Below, one piece after another: positions 21,224 to 33,556 of a DNA stretch of 64,000 nucleotides. The notes beneath the pieces are model-generated. The model was not told the origin of the DNA. It saw only the letters and a program-made list of their open reading frames with translations, and ran no database searches. Every line of letters begins with the position of its first letter. The stretch's first letter is position 1. The stretch lies in assembly GCA_029582165.1 (NCBI GenBank), contig CM055872.1, forward strand, positions 28,380,243-28,444,242, written 5' to 3'. A program made the translations under genes and the position numbers. Source of the DNA: Portulaca oleracea (taxonomy: Eukaryota; Streptophyta; Magnoliopsida; Caryophyllales; Portulacaceae).

Positions 21224-21264
21224 TTCTGTTGATCTGAAGACTATACTCAACAACTCTTCCTGGT
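21224..21264 (+). pseudogene. Duplicated exon 6
   Basis: Copy of 13442-13482 with a TTTGTCAG acceptor retained. Changes give ASVDLKTILNNSS and alter the donor from CCAG/GTGC to CCTG/GTGC. It might still be recognised by splicing, but nothing here shows it is. Confidence 0.7.
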
Positions 21265-23748
21265 GCTATTTATCTCTTATTTGATTGAAGAAAGTATGTT
21301 CTATTGTACAATATCATTATATTCTGGGTGACAACTGTTGGGTTTTGTATGTAGTTTTATTAGGTTGAATCACATAATACTTAAACTCATGCCAACATGT
21401 TGTATCTGAAATCCAGTCTATTTGTGGTGGATGGAATCAAATATGGGCCAAAATAGGGTTCAAGTACTTGTCAAATGGAAACTCTATTGTTGGGTGTAAC
21501 AGGTGGTTAGTATTAACCGGTTTTTATCGTTCTTCTCAGGGAGTGAGGGGCCTTGGTTATAGAGTCTAGGTCTAAATTAGGTCATGATGGCTATGGTGAG
21601 GAGACGGGTTGGAAAGGGGTGACAAAGCAACAAATAAAACTAAGGTCGGTTAAGATGTGAAAATGGGATTCGGGGGTTTTCGGGATGCAAACGGGAACAC
21701 GGAGGCGGGTTTTGCAACAAGAAGGGAAAATCAAGTTGCAACTTCATTATAAAATAGCACCGGCCTTCCTTTTTCGAGGATAGTCCGCATTAACTACCTC
21801 AAAGTCCACCACGGACCCGAAGGTTTAATGAAACATAATTCCCTAGCTAACCTCCTTCCACTTCTGTGGGTGAGCATTAACCATCCCATCTACAACCTTC
21901 TATGACATGTGTTGGACTTATTCGAGAGCTTTCGGACTTGAATACACCCTACTTGAGGGAAGGATTGGAGTGGGAAAGTGATTTCCCACCTAATTACTCA
22001 CTAAAATTGCTAACCCATTCCTAGTTACCCATTCACACTCTTAATTACTCTCTAACCCATGAGGTTTCTAGCCTCTAATCATGATTCAAACTATACTAAC
22101 ATCAACAAACACAATCCTAAGCATGGATTCTAACATCTAACAACCATAATTCAAGCAAAGCAATTGAAATGGCTAGCAAAAGCAATTAACAAGCAAGCAA
22201 GTAATTAACAAAGTAAAGAAGAGTTTTAAGGGAAGAGAATACTTATCAAATGCTGAAAATAAGAAAAAGGAATCAATGGGAATGATGATACAAAACAATC
22301 TCTCAATTGTTGAATCTTTAAATCTTAAGTATAACACCAAAATCAACTAGAATAATCCAAGCTAAAATCTCCCTGATGCAACTCTAATCTCCCTCTAATT
22401 TAGATGAAAGCTTAATAAAAGACTCTCCAAAAGTCCCCTAAAAAATCGTCATTGGGAGTTTATATACAAAGGAAAATAGTTAAGTAAAACGCTGCCGTTT
22501 AGCCGAGAAACTGCGCAGAAATTTGATATGTTGCGGGTGCGACAGCCTAGGTTGCAGGCGCGACCGAGATAAGTGACTCAGGGCTATTCCGGTGTTTGCT
22601 AGCTCGCAGGCGCGATACATGTTCTCGCGGATGCGACAATGCTCTAATGGAGACTTGCTTGGTTTTCGTCACGGGTGCGACACTCCAGGTAGCAGGCGCG
22701 ACTCTCTGGTTGCCACAACTCATTGCGGGTGCGATCTCCTGTGTAACGAGTGCAACCTTGTTCAGTTGGAGCTTGCTCCCTCTACTTCCATGTTGTAGCG
22801 TCCGCTACACAAGTTGTAGCGGACAACCCTATTTTTCTTCAAACTTGAAGAAAAGCTTTCCGGGTTGACTCTACTTCGGTTCTCGGCTTGACTTCGCTCG
22901 GGATTCCCTAAGAAGCCTCGATTTAGCTCATTTACCTTGTTTTTGCTCCAAAAGTGTGAAACCTTCAAAACATCTAAAAAGCTAGTAAAAACAATGAAAA
23001 AGACTCGACATCGAGCAACAATAGCAAGCCGAAAGTCGTTATTTACGCCTAAAACCGGGCCTAAACATTGCGATATGAAAGTTAGATGAAAATTCAATCA
23101 GTGTACGTGCTCTTTTTTTTTTGTTTTGTTTGATGAGTAATAAGAATATGTATTAAAAGACAACACACATTTACTAAAGGATACATGTTCTTTTTGTTTT
23201 GTCTGAACATTTTCATGTAAAGTGAACATACATTTCACTGTAAGCTGTATCCTTAAGTATGAATGAAGGACAACTATTTTTAGCTTAAATTTCTAAGGAG
23301 TTTGAATGATTAAGCAGTAGTAACAAGTTGCTTAGTGTAGGATACTTCGTGCTGTTGGATTTATTGACAAATGTGGCTCTCAAAGGTTATTCCTTCATTG
23401 ACCTCTACCCTCTTTTGTTATGAATTGGGTGAGTTTCGCATGATGTGGTTAAAGTTCCTCTTTTGGTTGATATGTTGGTGGCTTGGAGAAGAAGGTTGAA
23501 AAAAAGTTGGAATATTGGAATTTTGAAGATGATTTCATTAATTATTGGTTGAGTACTCAAACAAAAGGAAACTACTATATTTGTTATTCTTTTCCTCTTT
23601 TTTCCCCAAAGATTATGGGGGTGAGGAGGTGTTGATGGGGATTCCTCCATAAAGGTTCAACATAAGGATTCCTGTGAGAAACAAAGGAGTATAAGAAACA
23701 TAAGGTATCAAGGAATTCTTCAAATGATGCTAAAATAGATGTCGAAAA

Positions 23749-25690
23749 CCTGACCTAGGGTCTAAAACCGAACTGAAAACCAACACCCGAATCGAATCGA
23801 CACATAGATGGATGACCCAAACTTGATCAAAACCTGAAGGATTGCCGACCCTAAATTGATCCTAACTTCAAACTGAATGTGGCCTGATTAAAATCTATTC
23901 TTGGATTACCCTAAATAAGTAAGAACCCAACCTAAATGAACCACACCTTAACCGTCCAGAATAAGACTAGCACAATGTGAGCCCGAAGCCAAACTAGGAC
24001 CTCACATTGTTCGAACCTAATCTAAAATTGGTTAATCCATTGCCAACACGAATAGATCTTCACCTAATATGAATCCTTACCGATTCTTGCGTTTGTAAGG
24101 TCTATGCTAAGTGATACTCAAGGTCGACCTTGGTTCAATGAGGTAATGCTGCCAAATGTCAAACCTGATCTTCGACCGAAAAAAAGTCAACAAGCAAATG
24201 GCCATGCTAATTTGGCTCACTTTGGTGCCACTAAGTTGAATGATGATACTCGCAATATTTGGTATGCCCTAGGTAAGGATTCATGGATAGCATCATGCCT
24301 TATTCTCCATTTCAAGATGTAAAGGCAATTCTATCTTAGTGAAAAAGCATTATGAAAAATATACAAGGTTCTTTGGGATGATTCTTGTTGTTCTAAACTT
24401 CTTAATGGTTCACTTGTTGAGTTATAACATCATTTTTTCTAAGCTAAGCATTTTGATTCAACAAGTTAAACTTTGGCCAACAAACTTGAGACTACCAAGG
24501 TCCTTGGCTGAGACATCCTTGTTGAAGTTTACTACTTGATTTCCTTATTAAGCAGCAAGGCAAGAAGCTTCTTAAAGCAAGCATACAACCTTGTCATTAC
24601 TTTGGTTCAACAAGAGAAGAGTTGAAGTATTGAAGGTCAAAGTTTGCTCCTATAGGATAACCCAAAAATTCACCTGCAAAAGCATCTTTCTGGGCTACTT
24701 TTTTGCTGTCAAATAAGCTGGTGTTTGCTTAATTATGTTTGTGAATTATTTTTCCAGGTTGCATTTGTAAATTAACTAAGTTAAGCATCATTAGCTTAGT
24801 TAACTATTAGGTTATGCTCAACCTTGGCATTTTCTCGACTTCGAAGGAAACCTTTTTTGGTTGGAATATTTTCCCTCGTTTCTTGCCTTTGTAAGATATA
24901 GAAAGTATGAATAAAATTTAGGTAAGTTTTACTCAATAACAAGGGCAAATTCTCTTGTTTTAAGCTCCTTGATGCTTAACTCTTACAAAGGCCGATTAGA
25001 GTGGTGATGATCTAAGGTTCTTACTTACTTTCTTGGTGGTGTTTCTTATCCTTAAGAGTAATTAGGAGGAGGTCATTAATCCCTAAGTGTAGTATATCTA
25101 AGTAGCTTTCCATAGAGTTGTGATGTCTTAGGTTCTAACCGAGATCCTTGGTGGTGCTTTAGTGTATTTAGGGAGCAAGGTTTGGTTGAACCCTTGAAAT
25201 GTTGATGGTGGCCATTTCTTATCTATCAAATCTTTGTATCTTGTTCTTTAGTCTTTAAGAGTGGATTGATTTTCTGAGTTCATATCATTTCTTGTTTCTT
25301 CCCTAGTTCTTTATGTCTTTAAAACCATAAAAATACAAAAGAACATTCTGCCTAACTTTTCGATAGAGTCCTGATCTTCCCGTGCCTTAGGAGTTCTAGG
25401 GCTCAAGTTTGTACTATTTTGGACAACCAAGCCATGTCCTTGATATCATGAAGACACGAGTTTCTACTTAAACTTCCATTCAATGTTTGAAGAACTTGAA
25501 GAAGAATAAGACTTGGTCAAGACCTTGGCTAGTAAGGAGAAGGAAATCCACATGATAAACACTCCAAGGACGAAGAACTAGAGAGATCATCAATCTAAGA
25601 ACACACCTTTGACCTTGACATTGAAATACTAAGGTTTGTCGAAGAGTTTCCATTGGAGGTTGGTGACTGCTTGATCTTGACCTATGTTAC
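23749..25690. repeat. Degenerate retroelement sequence, no intact gene
   Basis: About 23750-24075 is low-complexity with ACCGAAC/AACCTGA-like words. From about 24100 to 24850 the sequence is homologous to 30560-31285: a shared DTQGRPWFNEVMLPNVKPD-like reading at 24113 and the shared string TTGCATTTGTAAATTAACTA at 24761 and 31207. About 24860-25350 looks like an LTR U5/leader. No domain could be named with confidence. Confidence 0.5.
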
Positions 25691-28175
25691 TATGACTTGG
25701 TAGGGGTGTCAGACACAAACACATATCCATGGGTCTGACAACTTTTTTTAAAATTTTTTTTGGATGACTCATGGACAAGGTCATGAATTTGGATACGAAT
25801 ACAGGGACACAGGTATGGGTACGAGGCAGAATTTTATATAAGTTGAAACTTAAATAAAGTTCATGATTATTATTCATCAAACAATAATAACACTTAAATA
25901 AAGTCTCAAATAATTGCAAATTTATATAGTTCAATCATAAAACAATTAAAATTTCTTTGTTAGCATGAGACCCTTCATCATCTTCCAAAATAATCACTTC
26001 AACCTCTAGATCATCCATGGGCAACTCAACAATCCTTATCAAAGAGCCATCAGTATCATGATTATCTCCTCCTAAACATTAAAAATATGCAAACAAAGTT
26101 GTTAGTTGAGTACTTAACTCTAAAATGCAAAAACATACTGTGACAAAAAAATGTACTTTAAAAAGAAATGAAGTTACCTATCTAAGTATCTTGAGGGTCT
26201 TCTGGTGTTTGATGCTTCATTTAAGGAAAGTAGACGAAGATTTAAATGCACATACACTATATTCTTTACCCTTGATGATGCCCAGTTGTGTCTTTTTACA
26301 GTCTGTATAGTGGAGTATGTTCTCCAGTGTCTTTCACAACAAGAAGAAGATGTTGATTATAGTAGCAATTTGAATGCAATGGCTTGGAGCAATGGTGTTG
26401 AAGTTCCAAAATTAGACCACCAAAATAGTGATTCTACATAATCTCTTGCCTTGAGAATATGAGGTTGATTGAAGTGTCTAATTCAATAGAAATCTTCATC
26501 CTTTGAAGAAATTTTCCTAAAACACTTGTCTTGATTAGAGGAGACCACATCATCTTGGTTTAGAGTTTGCCTTATGACAGCATTCTAATCGCCTTTAAGC
26601 CAAGGTTCACCGTAATATTTTGAGACCAAAGAATGAGCCAAACAGTGAAATGGAGTGTCACTCTTATACCATATAGACTCTATCACAGATTGGACATCAT
26701 TAAAAAATTCCAAATGCCAAGTTGGCATTTCCTTTCCATCATGTTCAAATATAATCATTTTTATTTCTTCAATCATGGCACCCCGCATATCGTAGACAGA
26801 GTGCAAAATGATCTATCTTTATGGACAACTCGTAGCATTCTCATAATAGGCTCAATAAGGCTCAAGAAATAATGTAGTTGCTATCTATCACTAACAATTA
26901 TATCTTGTACAACCGTTTCCTTTATCTCAACAAGTGTTTTTCCGCTCACCCTAAATTTCTTCCAACCATTGTCCATGACTGCTTATTCAAGAGAATCCTT
27001 TAACAATATGAACCTTTTACACATAACCACACTAGCTGCAAATCTTTCTGAACAATTTAGCAAAGTTAATTTGTGTCTTTGATAAGTTCGCAAAGCCATG
27101 CCATGATTCAAAATAATGTTTTTCACTTCTAGAGCATCAATAATCAAATCATTAATGCAATTGCATTGTGAATAATGAGAATACCTTGCTTTAATGCTCA
27201 GTCCTATTGCTTTGAAGTTTAAACCATTACCGGTGATAATTTGCACCACATTTGAGGCTTCAACTTCGTTAATGACATCCATAAATATCTTTCGTACATA
27301 GTGAGCATCTTTGATGTTTCCAATAGCGTCAATAACATCCCAAGAAATTGGATCCATAAAGGATGTTGCTACTACGTTGATTAGAGGTCTTCTTGATCTA
27401 TTCGACCATCCATCATAACATATGGATGCTCCCGTCTTCACCCAGGCTTGTTTGATAAGCTGGAGTAAAATCTCGATGTGGCCTTTCTCTTGTGCTAATA
27501 GTGTCGTTTGCAACCTGTTGAAAGTTGGAGGTGCATATCCGACTACATGGTAGTTTACTAGCGATAATGAATAGCTCCTAAAATATGGATTTCTGGTGAA
27601 ACTAAAAGGTATCCCTCCTGTGTAGAATGCTCTAGCTAAATCCTTGTCACCTTCATCTCAATCTACAAAGTTCAATGAATTTTCAACAGTTTCTCTTCTT
27701 TTTTGTTGAGTAAGATCAGAACCTTTAGAGTTTGATGTATATTCCTCTCTTGCCTTCATGACAATGCCTTGTTGCGTTCGTTTCTGTTCAGCCCTATCAT
27801 ACTCCCTTCTGACGGCAAGCTTAGCATCATCAGATATGGGTCGAAAACTGCAACACGCTGTCCTTAAATTCGTAATCAATTAATAATTGGTATGTAATAA
27901 ATTAAAAATGGCTGTGAATCTTCAATTTCGTGAAGAAGTCAAACTATGGAAGTAATTTTTTTTAATAAAAAAGTTCATTATATTTATTTTATTTGTATAA
28001 TATACTGGATTAATAGTTGGCTACATTTATTATTGAAACCAAAATTGCCTTGCTTTTTTATTGTTATTAGAAAATATATGATAATGCAATAAAATATTGG
28101 ATTAATTGTGTTCGACTAGTGAAGACAGCTGCCGCACTCGTGTATATACAACACGGACATAAACACGAGATCTAA
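25690..28175 (-). pseudogene. hAT-superfamily transposase, decayed
   Basis: Pieces lie in order on the minus strand. 27879-27658 is a charged linker as found after a BED zinc finger. 27513-26983 is the DUF659 part of the catalytic region: SICYDGWSNRSRRPLINVV, then VQIITGNGLNFKA. 26806-26585 has HSVYDMRGAMIEEIK. About 26445-26310 is the C-terminal dimerisation domain, WWSNFGTSTPLLQAIAFKLL and SSSCCERHWRTYS. Several stops and frameshifts separate them. An acidic tail is near 26075-25955. A TAGGGGTGTC sequence at about 25693, like hAT terminal repeats, may be one end; I did not find its partner, and the right side appears cut by the RT3 LTR. Confidence 0.85.
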
Positions 28176-29419
28176 TAATGCAGATTCATCATGCCTTAGT
28201 CTCACACTTGGGGATCCAAGGTCCATGGTGGGTGTGTTGGAACCATATTGGCAAATAGACATCACTTAGCCAACCAAAGAATCAAGCAAAACCAAACATT
28301 CACATGCATTTTCCAAAAGAACTGACAAGAATGCCCGCATTCAGGCGTGATTAACTCATAAATGATTTATCTTTTTCTTAGAGATCAACCTACTAGATGC
28401 AAGCAAGTTACTTGGTCATCCACAAGCTCATGCAAAACATTTATAGTTTAAAGTGCAATTCATCCCGATTGGTACCCTACTCTATTTGTGTCTATATCTC
28501 AAAATTGAGACTTCTACTCCGATCCCTAGGAGACTTTGAAAAAGCATTGAATAAGCTTTCCCAAAAGCTCTTACACATCTAATTTGGAGTTCGTTTGCGT
28601 TCCCCACACTCCTTGCAAAATTAGTGTATTCGGTAGAGCTCAATCCTCGGTTATCATTTTTGGGTTTATTCATGGGTAATTCGGTCTTTTCAAGCCCTAT
28701 TTCGAATTCCCCTTTTCTTCGCTGATCCAAGGAGGTCTCATAGCAGCTTTCGTTTGCTAAGTAAGAAAGCAAGTAGGAGGTAGCTTCGTGTGAATGGTGC
28801 TAAGTGTTGGTTGCTGGTCTAACGGAGAACTACCATGTAGCGTAATTTGAGGGGTTGGCTCTTCAATTATTTGGACGAGAACCTTCAGTTGAAGCAGTGT
28901 CCTAGCTGAATTCATGCATACTTGTTTAGTCTTGTTTTACAACTTTCTTCATGATTAGGAAACCTAAAGTGATGTCATTAAGTGAGGTGTTTTGTAGTTT
29001 GCTTGCTAGTTTAGCTATTATGTATGCATATTGTGCTCTCATTTGCAACATATAACTTGTTAAATGAAAGAAAGCTTTGAGCTTATTCTTGTTTGTGAGT
29101 AACTAAAACTCTCAAAATTTTTATGTGAGTATCTTGATTTGGCTAATCAAGTGGTCTTATGTACAACTTGTTTTTGATCTTTTGGTGTTGTTTCCATATC
29201 TAAGAGTGAGATTACAAGTACCAAGCCTAGTTAAATTGTTTGTGGTGTTTCTATATCAAACGAAATCATTGGCCTATCCTTTTCATTTTCTTTGTTTTCT
29301 TTCCTTGATGTTTGTTTAAATTCTTGATTTGGTTAGGAGTGTCGTGAACTAAGTCTTGCTAGTCCCAATTTGTGTGTGATGCTCGTATTCCGTACTCAAT
29401 CTTGAACATACATACCTCA
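28176..29419 (+). repeat. RT3 5' LTR or solo LTR
   Basis: Starts TAATGCAGATTCATC, aligned with the RT5 LTR start (33557), and from about 28377 aligns with the RT8 LTR (GAGATCAACCTA, AAAATTGAGACTTCT, GAAAGAAAGCTTTGAGCTT). It ends CATACATACCTCA, a mutated form of the usual ACATCA. A clear primer site does not follow. The window holds no second copy of this LTR that I could recognise. Confidence 0.6.
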
Positions 29420-31287
29420 TCCCACAGCCACCATAGCAATCAGACATGGGTGGTCAGGTTATGTTAGTCTGAGGTTGAGAAACCAATTAAATTAACATAG
29501 ATGAGAGATTTGGGCTCTCTACATGGAAGAAGGGTTGGCTTCTTCCGATGTTGAAGATCTATTGTCACTTCTAATTCGTGTAAATAGGATACACCTGGCT
29601 GTTTATTGATGAAGTTATGCTAGATTGCAATTTGATGCATCCTACCTTGACTGTGCTTGGCAAGAGAACCATTCATGTCTCATACCACTTTACTCAAATA
29701 GCCAACAATTCTGTCTTAAGGGCCTTCAGACAATTAAGCCCAAATATGTACACTGCCCTTGATTTGTCTTTAAGCTTGCCACTAACCCACCACGTAAACC
29801 TACACTTTCTTAGGCCAAAAAAACAACCCCAAAAGCCCTACAAAACCCATCATACAAAATAACTTGCCATTCTATAAGGGGAGTTCCCGAACCTGTTGAC
29901 CACACTACTTTGGTTGCACCTTATTGTCCTCAAAAATTTCCTTAGCCTAACCACAAAAAAACCCAGCTGACATTAAATTGCACCTATCCCACGACAAACT
30001 AAACTTCAAAGATTCCAAGCTTGTGCTTCAACCCATAAAACGATGGTTTTGGATTGTCCTTGGTGAGGACGAGGACCTTGTTTTAACCAATAACCTTGTT
30101 GTCATCACCAAAGGACATATCAACTCTTTCTTATTGTCCTAATGATCTACCACCAAGCCTTACCTTGTAAAGAAGCCTTCAAAAACCATCTGACCTTGGG
30201 ATCATTTCTCCAACACAATTGAGCAGCCCAAAGAACCTTAATGAGCCCTTCAAGGACCACTAGTTTGAAATTGAGTTTTATGGCCAATCAAGGAAGCACA
30301 TCAATCATAGATATAGTGAAATATTTTTGACACCTTACTAGTGCCATGGTTGATGACAACATAGTGGTTAACGGGAGAAACAGTTTGGCTAGAAAGTTGC
30401 CACCAAGGCTGTATCATTCATTTAAGATCCTTGAGATGTTCAATGTCTTGTCCATGGTGAATGATACTTTGGTGAATTTGAGGTAAAATACTTTCCAACA
30501 AATTGAGGATAATGAAAATCCCTTCGTCAAGGTTCAACTCGAGGATCCATAAATAATACTAAATGAAACTCAAGGTCAGCCTTAGTTCGAGTAGATAATG
30601 TTGTCTAATGTCAAAACTAACCTTGAGCTTATCAAGGACGACCAACAAGCATGGTCAAGCTGATTTGGTGCCACTATGTTGTATTATGACACTTAGAATG
30701 ATATATGGGATGCCCTATGGGTAAGGATTCAAGGATAACATCATGCCTTATTCTCTTTTTCACGATGTCACGGGAAATTATATTTTGGTGGACAAACCTT
30801 ATGAAATATCCAAGGCAACTTTGGGATAATTTTTGTTGTTCTAGACTTCTTCATGGTTAGCTATTGAGTGGTAACATCATTTTGTTCGAAGCTGAGAATT
30901 TTGATTCAACAAGTTCAGACAAAAAATTTAGGACTCCAAAGGTCCTTTGCATAAATTACTTGATAGAGTAATTTTGGGTCTTGATGCCTTCCTAGGTCTA
31001 GCTGATAAAGTATATAAGTTTTCTATGTAGTTTATTACTTAAGTAGTCAACCAAGAAGCCTCCTAAAGCAAGCAACGACCTGGGGATTATTTTGGTGCAA
31101 TTATAAAAAAGTTGAATTTTTGAAGGTCAAACCCCTTTCTAAGCTACTTTGCTGCCGCCAATAACTTGGTGTTTGCTTCATTATGTGTGTGAATTATTTT
31201 TCCAAGTTGCATTTGTAAATTAACTAAGTTAGACGTCATTAGCTTGGTTAATTGCTTGAGTTATGCTTAACTTTGGATTAACTTGAT
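29420..31287 (+). pseudogene. RT3 internal region, degenerate
   Basis: No named domain is intact. The frame 29617-29862 reads TLTVLGKRTIHVSYHFTQIA, which resembles TLTMLNKRSIYVAYPFAQI in RT7 (minus strand, about 47070-47010). Near 30390-30440 the translation ARKLPPRLYHSFKILEMFN resembles the GPFKILE motif of a Ty3/gypsy integrase C-terminus. About 30560-31285 repeats 24100-24850. RT4 begins at 31288. Confidence 0.45.
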
Positions 31288-32514
31288 TGATGTAGATTCC
31301 TTATTCGCCTCAACCTTGGTTCGAGATGGTTCCTTGGGTTTGATTTCAACCAAAGATATTACAAGCATATCTTCAGCTCTATTGGAATACATAAGCTGTC
31401 GATTAAGGGGTTTCGTGACCCTCATTCAGATATATTGAAAGAGTTATGAAGGAAAGGTCATAGGGAAGTTTTGGTTAGACCAGGGTCAGACATGAAGGAG
31501 CAGCTTGGCCTTAGTCACAATGCTCAGTTTCCTGAATTGAATTTCTGCAGACCCCCAGCCTTAACAGGCAGGGTTCTTGAGACTCGTGCAAGTTGTGGAG
31601 TTTACCGTAATGGATGCTCTCCGTGTCTTTGTGTTCCCTAATGTTCCTAGTATCTATGGTCGAAGAGTTGAACTTGCTGCTATCGTGAGGCATTTTCTGC
31701 AGCTTAAGTAACCCAAGGTAGTCATTTAACAAGCATAGATGAACAGTTGAGAGGGTTTCAGTTTCTGATTGGGGTTTCTTTGGTCATTTCCCACTGTGAT
31801 CAAGTTACCTCAATAACTTGCTTACAACAAGTTATGAGGAGGTAAAGAAGTTATATAGCTTGACCAAAACTAAGCTAAGGAGGGTAAACTACATGGAATT
31901 AGTCAGCTGTACCACAAAGAAACAGCCTGGCAACAACTTTTATTTAGTTGGATTTTTTTACTTGTAAACGATGTAACTATGTACATTATTAGTTTTAAGC
32001 TACTCTTTTGGATATAATTATATGTAATCTTGGCTGATTAGAGGTTTCGTCATGCTTAGGAAACCTCATTAGCTCGGTTAAGCAGGCTGCATGCATGCTT
32101 GTTCTGTCTTAAACCCTTAGCTTTTGTAACCAACTTATTCATTCGTTTATGAAATGTGGTGGAGCTTTGAGCTTCTCTTGTGTTTGTGAGTGTTCTAACA
32201 ACTCTCAACCATCTACTTAACTGTAACTAAGCTTTGGTAAGCTTTGCAGGTGGAGAGTAGAGCTTGATTCATACTTGAAGTGGTGTGGCCTGTATCTCTA
32301 AGTGTGAATCAAGTTTGCAATTGTGGTTTTAGTTGTGGTGAGGTCTGTATTAGTTAGAGCACAAGCTTTATCCTTTAATTCCTTTGTTTTTCTCTCCCTT
32401 ATGATGTCGTTCATTCCAAAGATAGATTAGTTAAAGTCTAGCAAAGTCTCAGTTGGTGTTCATTTATGTTGTCCAGCTCTTTGCACTCTAATTGATAGAG
32501 TTGCACATACATCA
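31288..32514 (+). repeat. RT4 5' LTR
   Basis: About 1227 bp, TGATGTAGATTCC...CATACATCA. The end is certain from the primer site; the start is inferred from the TGATGTAG shared with RT9. U5 contains a bulged stem-loop, TGCACTCTA (32482-32490) with TAGAGTTGCA (32496-32505), directly before the end. Confidence 0.7.
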
Positions 32515-32518
32515 ACTT

Positions 32519-32530
32519 TTGTATCAGAGC
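32519..32530 (+). promoter_or_regulatory. RT4 primer-binding site, one mismatch
   Basis: TTGTATCAGAGC, four bases after the LTR. It differs from the initiator tRNA-Met site TGGTATCAGAGC by one base. Confidence 0.75.
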
Positions 32531-32568
32531 TAAGTGACTCTCTTTGGAGTTCTTCTTGCTAGAGGAAG

Positions 32569-33551
32569 ATGTCGAGAAGAAGGACAATATAAAGTTGTTG
32601 TAGAACAAGCCTTTAGGGAGAAGATTGAGTTAGAAAAAGAAGTCAAATACTTGAACGACTAGTTGAAACATTATTTATATCTGACTAAGAGTTGTTTGAA
32701 GGATGAGACTGAGTTTGAAGAGGGGATTCTTCTTCCAGCAACCCTTTTGCATAAGAAGAAGAGTACCGTGGAATAACAAAGAGAAGGCATAGGCATATGG
32801 ATGATAAATTAGATTTTAAAGTGGATATTCTTGAATTGGAAGGTTAATTGGATCGATATTGAGGTATTCCATGATTGGTTACAAACTGTATAGAGGGTGT
32901 TTGATCTCAAGGAGGTTTCTAATGAGAAAAAAGTGAAACTTATATCTTTGAAGCTCAGGAAACATGCTTCTATATGGTGGTCTAACCTATAGAAGATCAG
33001 AGTAGAGAAGGGAAAGGAGAATATTAGGATATGGGAGAAGATGACGAAGAAGCTGGTGGCCAAATTCTTGCCCTCTAACTACTTGAGGTAGAATTATGGA
33101 AGGCTGCAACAACTGGTGCAAGGATGTAAGTCTATGGAGGAGTACACAAAAGAATTTGAACACTTACCATGGAAATGTGATTTGAAGAAGAATGAAACAT
33201 TGGTGTTAATGAGGTTCTTGGCAGGAATGAATGAAGGTATTAGAAACATAGTTGAATTACACCCTTATACTACTTATGATGAGCTTAGCTCTCTAGCTCA
33301 CAAAGTGGAGTTATAGAAGAGATCCAAGGGAAAGGCGTATGCTGCCAAACCCCATTCAGACGTCAATCCTAACTTGCTGAACCTTATGTTTTTCCAAAAC
33401 CTTGCCCTACACACTAGATACCATCGTTTACCCCAAGATAGCCCACGAAAAACCCCGTATTCCACTATAAAAGCAACTCGTACCAACATAAAGAACCCAA
33501 AACCCTATACCTACAAAGAATAGACGGTGTTTTCGATGCCAAGGATTAGGG
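32569..33551 (+). pseudogene. gag: RT4 gag (5' part)
   Basis: Starts near an ATG at 32569 with a Lys/Glu-rich coiled segment. The capsid then reads RVFDLKEVSNEKKVKL, LKLRKHASIWWSNL, VQGCKSMEEYTKEFEHL and LHPYTTYDELSSLAHKVEL, with several in-frame stops. The zinc knuckle (RRCFRCQGLG, about 33523-33549) is cut by RT5. Confidence 0.8.
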
Positions 33552-33556
33552 AATAT

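Larger units (their letters stand above)
21081..23748. repeat. Tandem duplication, unit 2 (uninterrupted)
   Basis: 2668 bp copy of unit 1 without RT2, carrying the empty insertion site at about 23050-23066. It ends at GTCGAAAA (about 23748), after which the two sequences diverge. Motifs of the GCGGGTGCGAC type are at about 22530-22830. Confidence 0.85.
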
